From NCBI RefSeq assembly GCF_009909185.1, contig NZ_JAAAMV010000025.1, positions 157,155 to 221,154 of the forward strand: a stretch of 64,000 nucleotides of DNA, given 5' to 3'. Under the pieces are notes generated by a model that saw nothing but the letters and a program-made list of their open reading frames with translations, had not been told where the DNA came from and made no database searches. The stretch comes from Paenibacillus glycinis (GTDB lineage: Bacteria; Bacillota; Bacilli; Paenibacillales; Paenibacillaceae). The position numbers and the translations under genes are program-made. Positions 50,552 through 59,191 of the stretch are shown one piece after another; the first letter of the stretch is position 1; the number at the start of each line of letters is the position of its first letter.

Positions 50552-50861
50552 GACGCCCTCGGGACCGCTCCTATCGCATCGTCTTCGGTTACAGATAGTA
50601 ACATTTATATTATATACGCAGATCGTTGTTATTTTTGTAAAATCTTGTCGACAAACAACGTCGCAATCCGGTTAATATATCGACATCATTCAACACAAAC
50701 CATGCAATTAAGACTAGTTCCTTCCGACTTTGGATCTAAAATAAAAACCGTTCGAGAAATCGAATTTGGAGCCGCGTCCGAAGAAGCCCCGGCCAATCCA
50801 AAATCTCTTATCCGGCAAGTTGCGTCGTCCTCGCCCTTCATGCTATTATTATCCTTGCCGC
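50552..50861. other. Intergenic region upstream of spo0E-like gene and tRNA-Arg
   Basis: 310 bp, AT-rich around 50590-50650. It contains TTGTCGACAA (50645-50654), close to the Spo0A box TGTCGAA on each strand. It should hold the promoters for the leftward phosphatase gene and the rightward tRNA. No gene is seen. Confidence 0.4.
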
Positions 50862-50938
50862 GCGCCCGTAGCTCAGCAGGATAGAGCGACAGTTTCCTAA
50901 ACTGCAGGTCGTACGTTCGAATCGTATCGGGCGCGCCA
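50862..50938 (+). tRNA. tRNA-Arg (anticodon CCT)
   Basis: Acceptor arms GCGCCCG and CGGGCGC with discriminator G and encoded CCA. D-arm GCTC...GAGC; anticodon stem ACAGT/ACTGC... with loop TTCCTAA giving anticodon CCT; T-loop TTCGAAT. The rare AGG codon is read by this tRNA. A terminator follows 13 bp later. Confidence 0.93.
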
Positions 50939-50950
50939 TACTTAACTTGC

Positions 50951-50980
50951 AAAACCCTTGCTAATCAAGGGTTTTTTTAT
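50951..50980 (+). terminator. Rho-independent terminator of tRNA-Arg
   Basis: AAAACCCTTG / CAAGGGTTTT stem with CTAAT loop and TTTTATT tail. Confidence 0.9.
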
Positions 50981-51604
50981 TTTGTCTCTCAACAGACTAC
51001 ACTGCCTTTTACTGCCACTGGGGCGGAATGGGAACGGATTGGGGACGTAAGCCCAAATACCTAAGCTTTTTACAGTTTAACATATAACGGCGAATTGGTG
51101 TAGATTGTCAATAAAGCAAATTTTGATAAAGCTTGGTTATTCAATGGCGAATGGCATAGCAGATGGAAAAACAGATGTCCATGCCTGATTTACTGCGATT
51201 GAGACCTCATCTGATCATGAGGGTCAACACATTTTAATTTTTTCCCTTCATTAATAAAGGCGATAAAGAGATACGATTATTTAATGATTGTGGAAGAAGG
51301 AACAACCTTTTAAAGTGACAAATACTATCGCCAGAGGTGATTACGTTGAAATCGCCGATTCGGTTTATCATTATATATTTTCACTGCTTCTTTACTTGAT
51401 AGTACAGTAAGTACCATCAAGGCGGGTCCCAACTAACTGTTGCCCCTAGGGAAAACCGTTTGCCGTGCGTGGGGGCTATGAATCCCTTTCCCCTCCGTCA
51501 GGCTCCGCTGCAAAAACATATTCCCGCAAATAGTAACTTGTCCAGTCCAGATCAATCGACTTTTCATAGAATAAGATATGTCGGACAACAAGGAGATGAA
51601 TCGT
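50981..51604. other. Gene-poor AT-rich region after tRNA-Arg
   Basis: 624 bp with no convincing gene. The part up to about 51400 is AT-rich and contains short broken frames (one encodes MANGIADGKTDVHA, 51142-51186). It could be the scar of an element once integrated at the tRNA. At 51443-51477 a hairpin GCCCC...GGGGC with an inner region CCGTTTGCCG lies upstream of the gene at 51605 and could be a leader structure. AAGGAG at 51590 is that gene's ribosome site. Confidence 0.4.
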
Positions 51605-51979
51605 ATGCCTGCATATTCGACCGGTGTCGTAACCAACACCAGAGATTTCGGAACAGCCGCGTCAACCATTGTTTTGAATGTGAGCAATATTGATGTTGCG
51701 GATACAACCGTGACAGTCAAAATCATTGCTTCGGTCGACTCCGATACCTTTTATACCGCCTATGTTAACGGCTTTGTCGTGCCTATAGGCGGCTATGAGG
51801 TCGTAACTTTCATGATTGCCGGAAATGTTGCTTATGAAGTGCAAGTCTCGACCGATGCGTCAAGCCTGGGCCCAGCTGCTCTAGTGTCCGTTTATGGTCT
51901 GGATGAATTCGGCAACCTTGTAGTTAGTCAAGGCTTTGCGCCGGAAGCATTAACAAGCATTCCTGCAATAATGCTGTAA
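51605..51979 (+). CDS. Small beta-rich protein, possibly spore-surface
   Basis: 124 residues from ATG 51605 (AAGGAG 9 nt upstream; ATG 51596 abuts that site). The sequence is almost all beta-like (YSTGVVTNTRDFGTAASTIV, NVSNIDVADTTVTVKIIASV, FYTAYVNGFVVPIGGYEVVT, YEVQVSTDASSLGPAALVSV) without cysteines or a signal peptide. The style recalls C-terminal domains of exosporium proteins and short Bacillales surface proteins. It has its own terminator (51987-52019). Function unknown. Confidence 0.8.
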   Translation: MPAYSTGVVTNTRDFGTAASTIVLNVSNIDVADTTVTVKIIASVDSDTFYTAYVNGFVVPIGGYEVVTFMIAGNVAYEVQVSTDASSLGPAALVSVYGLDEFGNLVVSQGFAPEALTSIPAIML

Positions 51980-51986
51980 TGAAACA

Positions 51987-52019
51987 CGAAAGACTGCCGT
52001 TCCTCCCGGCAGTCTTTTT
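51987..52019 (+). terminator. Rho-independent terminator
   Basis: AAAGACTGCCG / CGGCAGTCTTT stem, TTCTATG tail; perfect placement after the 51605 gene. Confidence 0.9.
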
Positions 52020-52046
52020 CTATGCTATAAGAGGAATGCTTCGACA

Positions 52047-52548
52047 TCAACGGGCGGAAATCGAGACAGGTCTACTTATTGGATCCGCGATGCCTCCAGC
52101 TGTTGCGTTCTCGACGAACTCCATGTCTCCAACATAACTGGGATACTCGGCAGGAAGCTTGCTCGCTTCATTCAAAGTCTGCAGCTCCGCTTCAGTCAGG
52201 CGAATCGTCGTAGCTCCGATATTTTCGTCAAGCTGCTCGATTCGTTTGGTGCCGATAATGACGCTTGTAACGGCGGATTGGTGCAAGAGCCAGGACAAGG
52301 CCACTTGCGCGACCGTCGCTTGTTTTTGCTCCGCCATTTCCTTCAAAACAGCGATAATATCATACGCCCGTTCCTTATTCACGGGCGGGAAGTCCAAGTC
52401 CGTACGGCGGCTGCCATCAACGCTCGGCTGCTCTCGGCTATATTTGCCGCTCAAGAATCCCCCGCCAGCGGGCTCCAGACCATAAGCCCCAAGCCTTCGC
52501 TCTTGGCCAGCGGGATGACCTCGCGCTCGAGATCCCTTCCCGTCCTAT
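52047..52548 (-). pseudogene. Aldo/keto reductase, truncated and frameshifted
   Basis: Only the C-terminal half of an AKR is present. The upstream part reads GRDLEREVIPLAKSEGLGLM then VWSPLAG; after a G-run at about 52456-52461 the frame shifts by one (one G too few for GGFLSGKYS). It goes on as SGKYSREQPSVDGSRRTDLD ... VALSWLLHQSAVTSVIIGTK ... ENIGATTIRLTEAEL. The N-terminal TIM-barrel half with the catalytic Tyr/His/Asp is missing: at about 52548 the sequence changes to unrelated DNA with a terminator-like hairpin (52585-52612). No start codon or ribosome site. It cannot make a working enzyme. Confidence 0.85.
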
Positions 52549-52787
52549 TTATAAACAACTTACGCCATAGGCACGGCACTACCCCCTTGGAGATTCTGCA
52601 GGGGTTTTTTGTTGTCCGTTCATGCTTGACGGGCTCACGCGGCGATTGCGATTCCGTCTTATCTGACACGCGGAGCACTTGATTCATGGCGATTCCCTCG
52701 TTTCCAATCGGTGAAACAGGGCACCATAAACCCGTTATTCCCGAAGCAATGGCAGTCGTCAGGGTGGGCGATTGCCAGAAATCCCTT

Positions 52788-52816
52788 TTGACAAACATGC
52801 GCAGGAGGATTATATT
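52788..52816 (+). promoter_or_regulatory. Sigma-A promoter of azoR
   Basis: Perfect TTGACA (52788-52793), 17-nt spacer and TATATT (52811-52816), 62 bp before the azoreductase start. Confidence 0.75.
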
Positions 52817-52878
52817 ATAGTCTGTAAGTATCGTCGATTAACATTGTCGCCAATAACCAATCAGGAGCTGAACTTCAT

Positions 52879-53526
52879 ATGGAAAAAATGCTCGTCATCA
52901 ACGCCCATCCGCTCGTAGAATCCGCTTCGTCGTATAGCCTGCAAGTCCGGGACCATTTTCTCGCTGCTTACCGGAAGCTGAATCCCGACGAAACGATTGA
53001 AGAAATCAATCTATACGGCGAGGAAATCCCGCCAGTTGATGCGATCGTGCTCAGCGCCTGGGGGAAATTCGAGCGCGGCGAAGCGCTCACGGGCGAAGAA
53101 CAGCGCGTAACCGCCCGCATGGGGGACATCCTGCAGCAATTCAAGGGCGCCAAGAAATACGTCATCGTCATGCCGCTGCACAATTTCAATATTCCCTCCA
53201 AGCTCAAGGACTATATGGACAATATCCTCATTGCGAAGGAGACGTTCAAATATACGTCGAACGGATCGGTCGGCTTGCTTCATGATGGCCGCAGCCTGCT
53301 CGTGATCCAAGCAAGCTCCGGCATCTACACCAATGATGATTGGTACACGCAGAACGAATTTTCTCACCATTACCTGAAATCGATGTTCAATTTCCTCGGA
53401 ATCGAGGATTACCAGATCATCCGCGCTCAAGGCACGGGGCGGCTGGCGAAAGAAGAGGTCCTTGCGAAAGCCAACCGAGAAGCCGAAGAGGCCGCGGAAC
53501 GTTTGGCGAGCGCGGTTCAAGCGTAA
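52879..53526 (+). CDS. azoR: FMN-dependent NADH-azoreductase
   Basis: 215 residues from ATG 52879. Flavodoxin-like fold with MLVINAHPLVESASSYSLQV (FMN phosphate loop), YVIVMPLHNFNIPSKLKDYMDNI (PxxNFxxPxxLKxxxD motif of azoreductases), and VIQASSGIYTNDDW. Length and motifs are those of AzoR/AcpD enzymes that reduce quinones and azo dyes with NADH. Strong promoter at 52788 and terminator at 53622, so it is monocistronic. Known relatives in Bacillus respond to thiol stress; no such operator is recognised here. Confidence 0.92.
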   Translation: MEKMLVINAHPLVESASSYSLQVRDHFLAAYRKLNPDETIEEINLYGEEIPPVDAIVLSAWGKFERGEALTGEEQRVTARMGDILQQFKGAKKYVIVMPLHNFNIPSKLKDYMDNILIAKETFKYTSNGSVGLLHDGRSLLVIQASSGIYTNDDWYTQNEFSHHYLKSMFNFLGIEDYQIIRAQGTGRLAKEEVLAKANREAEEAAERLASAVQA

Positions 53527-53621
53527 GAAGCTTCGCGCGCCGGGAACGCTATGCCCTAGGCGGGGCGATGAACGGCCTTCTCCAGCAGCCGCCCAGTAGG
53601 CGTGCGCGGGCTATAAGAAAT

Positions 53622-53662
53622 CCAAGAAGCGTCCACCAGCTAAGGTGAACGCTTCTTTGGTT
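53622..53662 (+). terminator. Rho-independent terminator
   Basis: CCAAGAAGCGT...ACGCTTCTTTGG: 9-bp AAGAAGCGT/ACGCTTCTT stem with CACC/GGTG inner pairs; TTTGGTTTC tail. Confidence 0.75.
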
Positions 53663-53754
53663 TCTATTCCAATCCCGGGCATCGATTCGCTCATGATCAT
53701 CGTCAATCGTGATGCAGCTCCTAGTCCCTGCATATGTCATGCATATGAACGCTG

Positions 53755-54789
53755 CTACGGCACAAGCTGCCCCAATCGATCCACAGGAACGGCATCCTTC
53801 GGCAGCTCGTACTCGAATTTGACCTTTTTATTGATATCGCTCTGGAAGAGGTCGAAATGAACGTCGAGCTTCATGCCTTTCGCCGCATCCGTCGATTCCG
53901 CCTGAATCGTGCCGGATTCGTACGTCAAATAATCGTCCGTAATGCCGCCGGTGATATCGAAAGTCCTGAGCGTGACCGTCTCCTTCAGCTTCTCGGCCGT
54001 CAGCGCGTCTTTGGCCGCATCCAATTGCTCCTCGGACAGCTGCAGCGTCTTCCGATATGCCTCGTTCTTCAGCAGCAGCTCGATCACTTGGGGGATCGCC
54101 TTGCCCGCGATGGCCGTCAATGCCTCGTCCGCTTGCCGCGAATCAATATTCATCCGTATGTACCGGTCAGCCTTATGATCGTCCGGCACGCCCTTGACGT
54201 CCGCTGCCTTCGGTTCGCTGAGATACGTCCGCTCATCCAAGCTGTCGAACAACGCCCTAGCGGCGTCCTGGCCCAGCTTCAGCGTTTCCCCGTCTCCCGG
54301 CACGCTTGAACCGCCCTGTTCCTCTGCCAGCTTCTTGGCATCGATGACCGCGAATCGGCCAGCAACCCCCTCCGATATCCCCAGTCCCGGAAACTCAGGT
54401 ACCTTAACATAAATCTTGTCCGCCGCCACGATGATCGGAATCGACAGCGTAATCTTCACATCGCCCGTGCCGAGCGTCGCGTCGAGCGTCAGCTCGGCAT
54501 GCTGCGGGTCCTGTTGGACAACGCCATGCACCTGAATGACGGCTCCCTTCAGCAGCGCAGGCAGCGCCGCCATCAGCATGGCATCCTTGTTCGTCGCGCT
54601 GCCCGGCATTTGGGGCAGCCGAACGTCGTTGATCGTGAAGGTGCCTTTGTATGTGAACGTCTTCGCGGCATTCGTCTTCGCCATCGCGTCCAGCAGGACT
54701 TCCTTGGGCGAATCGGACGAGCTGCAGCCCGCGGCCATCGTGATTCCTGCCATGAACAGCACAAGCGTGCCGCGTTTCCATGCTTTCAT
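53755..54789 (-). CDS. Lipoprotein of the LppX/LprG-like or DUF6612 type
   Basis: 344 residues from ATG 54789 (GAGGGG 9 nt upstream). Lipoprotein signal WKRGTLVLFMAGITMAAGC with Cys, then SSSDSPKE. The mature part is a two-half beta-rich fold seen in bacterial lipoproteins that follow a pattern KEVLLDAMAKTNAAKTFTYKG...: repeated beta strands (VIQVHGVVQQDPQHAELTLD, DVKITLSIPIIVAADKIYVK), helices and a final strand set (GITDDYLTYESGTIQAES). It may bind a lipid or wall precursor. Monocistronic; function inferred only from fold style. Confidence 0.8.
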   Translation of the reverse strand: MKAWKRGTLVLFMAGITMAAGCSSSDSPKEVLLDAMAKTNAAKTFTYKGTFTINDVRLPQMPGSATNKDAMLMAALPALLKGAVIQVHGVVQQDPQHAELTLDATLGTGDVKITLSIPIIVAADKIYVKVPEFPGLGISEGVAGRFAVIDAKKLAEEQGGSSVPGDGETLKLGQDAARALFDSLDERTYLSEPKAADVKGVPDDHKADRYIRMNIDSRQADEALTAIAGKAIPQVIELLLKNEAYRKTLQLSEEQLDAAKDALTAEKLKETVTLRTFDITGGITDDYLTYESGTIQAESTDAAKGMKLDVHFDLFQSDINKKVKFEYELPKDAVPVDRLGQLVP

Positions 54790-54929
54790 CCGGCATTTCC
54801 CCTCTCTTCTTGCCCACTCCCATTTTACCCCATCGGAAAAGGGTCTGAATAGCGTCAAAAAACGCGGCAAAGAGCCCGCCGAGCCGATTCATTCGGCAGC
54901 AGCGGGCTGGGGATGCGGATGAAGTGCGG

Positions 54930-55085
54930 TTAGCCTTCCGGATTATGATGGCTCACGTGGTTCGCCTGCTTCGTCTTCTTGGAGCCGGACAACGGCTCCT
55001 GCGGCTGCGAAGCTTTGCGGGATCTGGACGGCTGTCCGTCGCCCTCGTACGGGTTTTGAACGGGAACGCTCTTCGGCTTGCCCAT
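54930..55085 (-). CDS. sspP: Small acid-soluble spore protein P-like
   Basis: 51 residues from ATG 55085 (AAGGAG 10 nt upstream). The C-terminal half carries the SspP mark: PQEPLSGSKKTKQANHVSHH, against the B. subtilis QPEPLSGSKKVKNRNH as I recall it. The N-terminal half (MGKPKSVPVQNPYEGDGQPS) is rich in Pro/Gly/Gln. Minor SASPs are made in the forespore under sigma-G. It lies 28 bp from another very small gene on the same strand, probably one transcript. Confidence 0.85.
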   Translation of the reverse strand: MGKPKSVPVQNPYEGDGQPSRSRKASQPQEPLSGSKKTKQANHVSHHNPEG

Positions 55086-55112
55086 TTGCATGCATCTCCT
55101 TTTAAGCCTAGG

Positions 55113-55289
55113 TTAGCTGCGGGAATGGAACAGATCGGTCGGTTCGTCATGATTGAGCTGATCCTGGTGGCGGCGGTCGTTCGTATCCTGCTGAAGCTGC
55201 TGCGCTTGATGGCTGTTGACCGGATTTCGGTCGAGATCCTCGACCACGTTGCTTAAATTTTTATCGGCTTTGCCCTTGACCTTCGTCAT
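55113..55289 (-). CDS. Very small hydrophilic protein, probable spore protein
   Basis: 58 residues from ATG 55289 (AGGAGCG 10 nt upstream). Rich in Gln, Asn, Asp, His and Arg and nearly without hydrophobic residues (NLSNVVEDLDRNPVNSHQAQ, LQQDTNDRRHQDQLNHDEPT), as in small acid-soluble spore proteins of the SspP/O/N and Tlp kinds. No cysteine. It lies just before the SspP-like gene and is likely co-transcribed. Exact family not recognised. Confidence 0.65.
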   Translation of the reverse strand: MTKVKGKADKNLSNVVEDLDRNPVNSHQAQQLQQDTNDRRHQDQLNHDEPTDLFHSRS

Positions 55290-55335
55290 GCATTCGCACG
55301 CTCCTGTCTATGCTTGGCGTTGGCGTTAGCGCGGT

Positions 55336-55683
55336 TTACGCATGCGTCAGCTCATGAAGCGCTTGGGCGCATTCATGAATATGGCGCGTATAGTCTTCCA
55401 CCAGCTGCTGGATCATATCGGTACGTTCATCGATCGAGCGGCCGTCCTTCTCCACGTCGATCAGCGTCGTCCGGATCTCGCGGCTGTCCACGTACGTCAC
55501 CTTGAAATCAAGGCTGTACATCTGATGGCCGGCCGTATGGATCGTGATCCGCAGCGCCTTGGGATCGGCTTCGTCGGCCTGCACTTCGGCGCGATCCGCC
55601 TCTTGAATGGCGTCGGGCAAAGTGCGCTGCCACGCTGCGGTCAGTTCTTGCTGATCGATGGACAATTCATCGCGTTTGCTCAT
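55336..55683 (-). CDS. Small protein of unknown function next to spore genes
   Basis: 115 residues from ATG 55683 (GGAGGTG 9-10 nt upstream). Helical N-terminus (ELSIDQQELTAAWQRTLPDA), beta-hairpin middle (ALRITIHTAGHQMYSLDFKV) and helical C-terminus (TDMIQQLVEDYTRHIHECAQALHE). One cysteine, no signal peptide. It precedes the two very small spore-type genes by 46 bp in the same direction, so a joint transcript is likely. Family not recognised. Confidence 0.75.
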   Translation of the reverse strand: MSKRDELSIDQQELTAAWQRTLPDAIQEADRAEVQADEADPKALRITIHTAGHQMYSLDFKVTYVDSREIRTTLIDVEKDGRSIDERTDMIQQLVEDYTRHIHECAQALHELTHA

Positions 55684-55813
55684 TTGACTCACCACCTCCA
55701 TGCGGATAATATGCGGCTCCGGCGCCGATTTTATGCGACTGCGCAGGCAGCAAAGAATGCAAAAAAGCGCCCGGGCAATTACATCGCCCTGAGCGCCGTT
55801 CGTTGGTTATAGG

Positions 55814-55902
55814 TGGCGGAGAGAGTGGGATTCGAACCCACGTGGGCTTGCACCCTAACGGTTTTCAAGACCGCCCCGTTATGACCGCTTCGGTATCTCT
55901 CC
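55814..55902 (-). tRNA. tRNA-Ser (anticodon TGA)
   Basis: Class II tRNA with long variable arm. Acceptor GGAGAGA/TCTCTCC with discriminator G and encoded CCA; anticodon loop CTTGAAA with anticodon TGA; T-loop TTCGAATC. It lies next to serS, as in many Bacillales genomes. Confidence 0.93.
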
Positions 55903-56009
55903 ATCCAAGCATGAACCTCGTTTTCCAAAAAGGTCACTGACGTATTGTACCACAGGCCAAATTACATTCGCAACTGCAATCTCAGCCTGCGGCCGGCGTC
56001 CTGCCGCGA

Positions 56010-57290
56010 TTAACGATGGCCGATGACCTCGAGACCGCCCATGTAAGGACGCAGCACTTCAGGCACGATCACGCTGCCGTCCGCTTGCTGGAAGTTTTCC
56101 AGAATCGCCGCCACGGTACGGCCGACGGCCAGACCCGAGCCGTTCAGCGTATGCACGAACTCCGGCTTGCTCTTTGGTTCCGGACGGTAACGGATATTCG
56201 CGCGGCGTGCTTGGAAATCTTCGAAATTCGAGCAGGAGGAGATCTCGCGGTACGAGCCTCCGCTTGGGATCCAGACCTCCAGGTCGTACGTTTTCGCCGA
56301 CGTGAAGCCCATATCGCCCGTGCAGAGCGTCAGCACGCGGTAAGGCAGCCCAAGGAGCTGAAGCACTTTCTCGGCATTCGCGGTCAGCTTCTCCAGCTCC
56401 GCGTAGGAGTCCTCCGGCTTTACCAGCTTCACCAGCTCGATCTTGTTGAACTGATGCTGGCGGATCAAGCCGCGCGTATCGCGTCCGGCGGAACCCGCCT
56501 CGGAGCGGAAGCAGGCGCTGTAGGCGACGAAGTTCTTCGGCAGCTCTTCCGCGGACAGAATTTCCTCCCGGTGCACGTTCGTGACCGGCACCTCTGCCGT
56601 CGGAATCAGGTAATATTCCGTATCCGCCACTTTGAACAGGTCCTCTTCGAACTTCGGCAGCTGGCCGGTTCCGATCAGGCTGTCGCGATTCACGATATAA
56701 GGAGGGAGAATCTCCTCGTAGCCGTGCTGGTCGCTATGTAAGTCCATCATGAAGTTGATGAGCGCACGCTCCAGGCGGGCGCCTAGACCGCGGTAGAACA
56801 CGAAGCGCGAACCCGTGACCTTAGCTGCGCGTTCGAAGTCCAGAATGTTCAGCTCTTGAGCCAGCTCGAAATGCGCCTTCGGCTCGAACGCGAACGTCGG
56901 CACTTCGCCATGACGGCGAATTTCCACGTTGTCCTCCTCCGAAGCGCCGACGGGCACGCTTTCGTTCGGGACGTTCGGAATCGCGAGCATTAATTCGGCG
57001 ATCTCCGCTTCGGCCGAACGAATCTCTTCGTCCAAGGCTTTAATCCGGTCGCCGACCTCGCGCATTTCCACGATCAAGGCTTCCGCGTCGCCGCCGCTCT
57101 TCTTCAGCTTCGCCACTTCTTGGGAAACGGTATTGCGGCGGTTCTTCAACTGCTCCGTCTCCTGCAGCATGTCGCGCCATTTACCGTCCAGCGCCGGGAA
57201 ACTCGCGATCAGATCAAGCGATTTTCCGCGATTCGCGAGCGCTTGCTCCACTTTGGCAAAATCATTCCGTAGCAGTTTTACGTCGAGCAC
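56010..57290 (-). CDS. serS: Seryl-tRNA synthetase
   Basis: 426 residues from GTG 57290 (GAGGGG 10 nt upstream; longer frames have no ribosome site). N-terminal coiled-coil arm (about 1-110; [20 protein letters not shown]) that holds the tRNA long arm. Class II core motifs: motif 1 near [20 protein letters not shown], motif 2 [21 protein letters not shown], serine-site TAEVP, and motif 3 [17 protein letters not shown]. Full length. tRNA-Ser lies 108 bp downstream on the same strand. A terminator separates it from pdxT upstream. Confidence 0.96.
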   Translation of the reverse strand: MLDVKLLRNDFAKVEQALANRGKSLDLIASFPALDGKWRDMLQETEQLKNRRNTVSQEVAKLKKSGGDAEALIVEMREVGDRIKALDEEIRSAEAEIAELMLAIPNVPNESVPVGASEEDNVEIRRHGEVPTFAFEPKAHFELAQELNILDFERAAKVTGSRFVFYRGLGARLERALINFMMDLHSDQHGYEEILPPYIVNRDSLIGTGQLPKFEEDLFKVADTEYYLIPTAEVPVTNVHREEILSAEELPKNFVAYSACFRSEAGSAGRDTRGLIRQHQFNKIELVKLVKPEDSYAELEKLTANAEKVLQLLGLPYRVLTLCTGDMGFTSAKTYDLEVWIPSGGSYREISSCSNFEDFQARRANIRYRPEPKSKPEFVHTLNGSGLAVGRTVAAILENFQQADGSVIVPEVLRPYMGGLEVIGHR

Positions 57291-57407
57291 GTGTGGTGAT
57301 CCCCTCTCAGCATCTAATGATCTACTTATCAGTGTTTCCAAAACGGCATATACTCCAAACCGCTTGCCCTCCGATTGCCGCGGACGGGTAGGACCGCCAT
57401 TACGGCA

Positions 57408-57434
57408 AAAAGACTGCGCTTCCGCAGTCTCCAG
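57408..57434 (-). terminator. Rho-independent terminator of pdxST
   Basis: AGACTGCG / CGCAGTCT stem, minus-strand tail TTTTTGCC, right after the pdxT stop. Confidence 0.9.
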
Positions 57435-57437
57435 CCC

Positions 57438-58016
57438 TTATTCTTGTGCCGCTTCCTTGGCCATGGCCAGGAAATACGCATGCAGACGATAATCGTCCGT
57501 CAGCTCCGGATGATACGACGAAGCCAGTAGATGACCTTGCCGTGCCGTTACGATCTCGCCCTTGTACTCCGAGAGCACTTCGACGGTCGGAGCGACTTCT
57601 TTGATGAGCGGTGCGCGAATGAAGACCGCGCGTACCGGCTCGTCGATGCCCTTGATGTCCAGATCCGTCTCGAAGCTCTCGCGCTGGCGGCCGAAGGCAT
57701 TCCGGGCCACGGTCATGTCCATCAGCTGCAGATGCGCTTCTTCCTGCCCTTCGATACGATTCGCCAATACGATCAAGCCGGCGCAGGTGCCGAATATCGG
57801 CTTGCCTTGCCCCGAGAATTCGCGAATCGCGTCAATAAAGCCATATTTGCGCATCAACTTGCCGATCGTCGTGCTCTCGCCGCCAGGGATGATGAGGCCA
57901 TCCAATTCCTGAAGCTCTTCGATGCGCTTCACGGCTACGCCTTCTCCGCCCGCCGCTTCGATGCTTCTTATATGTTCCGCAACGGCGCCTTGCAGCGCCA
58001 ATACGCCAATCTTCAT
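57438..58016 (-). CDS. pdxT: Pyridoxal 5'-phosphate synthase glutaminase subunit
   Basis: 192 residues. Class I glutaminase triad: GTCAGLIVLA (nucleophile Cys, near residue 79) and SYHPELT (His-x-Glu, near 170); also IGVLALQGAVAEHI and GLIIPGGESTTIGKLM. It releases ammonia from glutamine and channels it to PdxS in the PdxS12T12 complex for ribose-5-phosphate-dependent vitamin B6 synthesis. Its gene follows pdxS by 24 bp, as an operon. Confidence 0.96.
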   Translation of the reverse strand: MKIGVLALQGAVAEHIRSIEAAGGEGVAVKRIEELQELDGLIIPGGESTTIGKLMRKYGFIDAIREFSGQGKPIFGTCAGLIVLANRIEGQEEAHLQLMDMTVARNAFGRQRESFETDLDIKGIDEPVRAVFIRAPLIKEVAPTVEVLSEYKGEIVTARQGHLLASSYHPELTDDYRLHAYFLAMAKEAAQE

Positions 58017-58040
58017 CGCTTTACCGCCTTCTTTCCGTTC

Positions 58041-58922
58041 TTAGAAGCCGCGGTCTTGCATGCGCTCGGAAGGCGCCAGCTTCGAAATCTCGATGCCTTT
58101 CATCGGCGTACCCAGGTTTTTGGATACTTCCGCGATCAGCTTGTAATCCGTGTAATGCGTCGTCGCTTCCACGATGGCGCGCGCGAAACGCTCCGGATAT
58201 TCGGATTTGAAAATACCGGATCCGACGAATACGCCGTCAGCGCCCAGATGCATCATCAACGCCGCATCGGATGGCGTCGCTACGCCGCCGGCTGCAAAGT
58301 TAACGACAGGCAGCTTGCCCGTTTCGTGTACGTCCAGGAGGAGATCGTAAGGTACGCCGAGGTTTTTCGCCTCATGGTACAACTCGTCTTTGGAGAGGTT
58401 TTGCACTTTACGGATTTGGCCCGTAATCAGACGCATATGGCGAACGGCCTCAACGATGTTGCCTGTTCCCGGCTCGCCTTTGGTACGGAGCATTGCCGCG
58501 CCTTCTTGAATGCGACGGAGCGCTTCGCCAAGGTCTTTCGCGCCGCACACGAACGGAACCGTGAAATCGCGCTTGGAGATATGGAATACTTCGTCGGCCG
58601 GCGTCAGCACTTCGCTTTCGTCGATGTAGTCCGCGCCGAGCGCTTCTAGCACGCGGGCTTCCACGTAATGGCCGATACGCGCTTTCGCCATTACCGGGAT
58701 CGAGACGACTTTCATGACTTCTTCGAGAATCGTCGGGTCAGCCATGCGGGCTACGCCCCCGGCAGCGCGAATATCGGAAGGTACGCGCTCGAGAGCCATG
58801 ACGGCCGTTGCGCCTGCCGCTTCGGCGATCTTTGCTTGCTCGGCATTCATGACGTCCATGATGACGCCGCCTTTTTGCATTTCAGCCATACCGCGTTTTA
58901 CGCGCGAAGTTCCTGTTTCCAT
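58041..58922 (-). CDS. pdxS: Pyridoxal 5'-phosphate synthase synthase subunit
   Basis: 293 residues from ATG 58922 (GGAGG upstream). TIM-barrel Pdx[60 protein letters not shown] (Lys/Glu of the active site), [30 protein letters not shown] and [21 protein letters not shown]. It joins ribose-5-phosphate, glyceraldehyde-3-phosphate and ammonia to give PLP. The 269-bp gap before it holds no gene. Confidence 0.97.
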   Translation of the reverse strand: METGTSRVKRGMAEMQKGGVIMDVMNAEQAKIAEAAGATAVMALERVPSDIRAAGGVARMADPTILEEVMKVVSIPVMAKARIGHYVEARVLEALGADYIDESEVLTPADEVFHISKRDFTVPFVCGAKDLGEALRRIQEGAAMLRTKGEPGTGNIVEAVRHMRLITGQIRKVQNLSKDELYHEAKNLGVPYDLLLDVHETGKLPVVNFAAGGVATPSDAALMMHLGADGVFVGSGIFKSEYPERFARAIVEATTHYTDYKLIAEVSKNLGTPMKGIEISKLAPSERMQDRGF

Positions 58923-59191
58923 GTTCGTGAATCCTCCTAAAAGTTTTCTGCCTGTCTTCTTGTGAAGGAGCTTCTGCGTGGCAGAAAACTCGCTTCGAAA
59001 GCATCGGCTAAGTTTTTGCGTTGCTTCCTGGAGAAGCCTCTTGCGAGCAAACACCCGCCCCGGAAGCGCAAGCTTAGTTACTATATACTTCCCGTTATCC
59101 GGACTAGCTCTAACCATTAATTTTACAGCATGCGAGGATAATCGACAACCATCAATTCATGTGACCGAAGGTGCCTCCCCGACATCCTTTT

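Noticed and set aside
52451..52798. A 115-codon minus-strand frame as an independent gene
   Set aside because: Only its last 30 codons are meaningful (aldo/keto reductase); the rest crosses a terminator-like hairpin and the azoR promoter.
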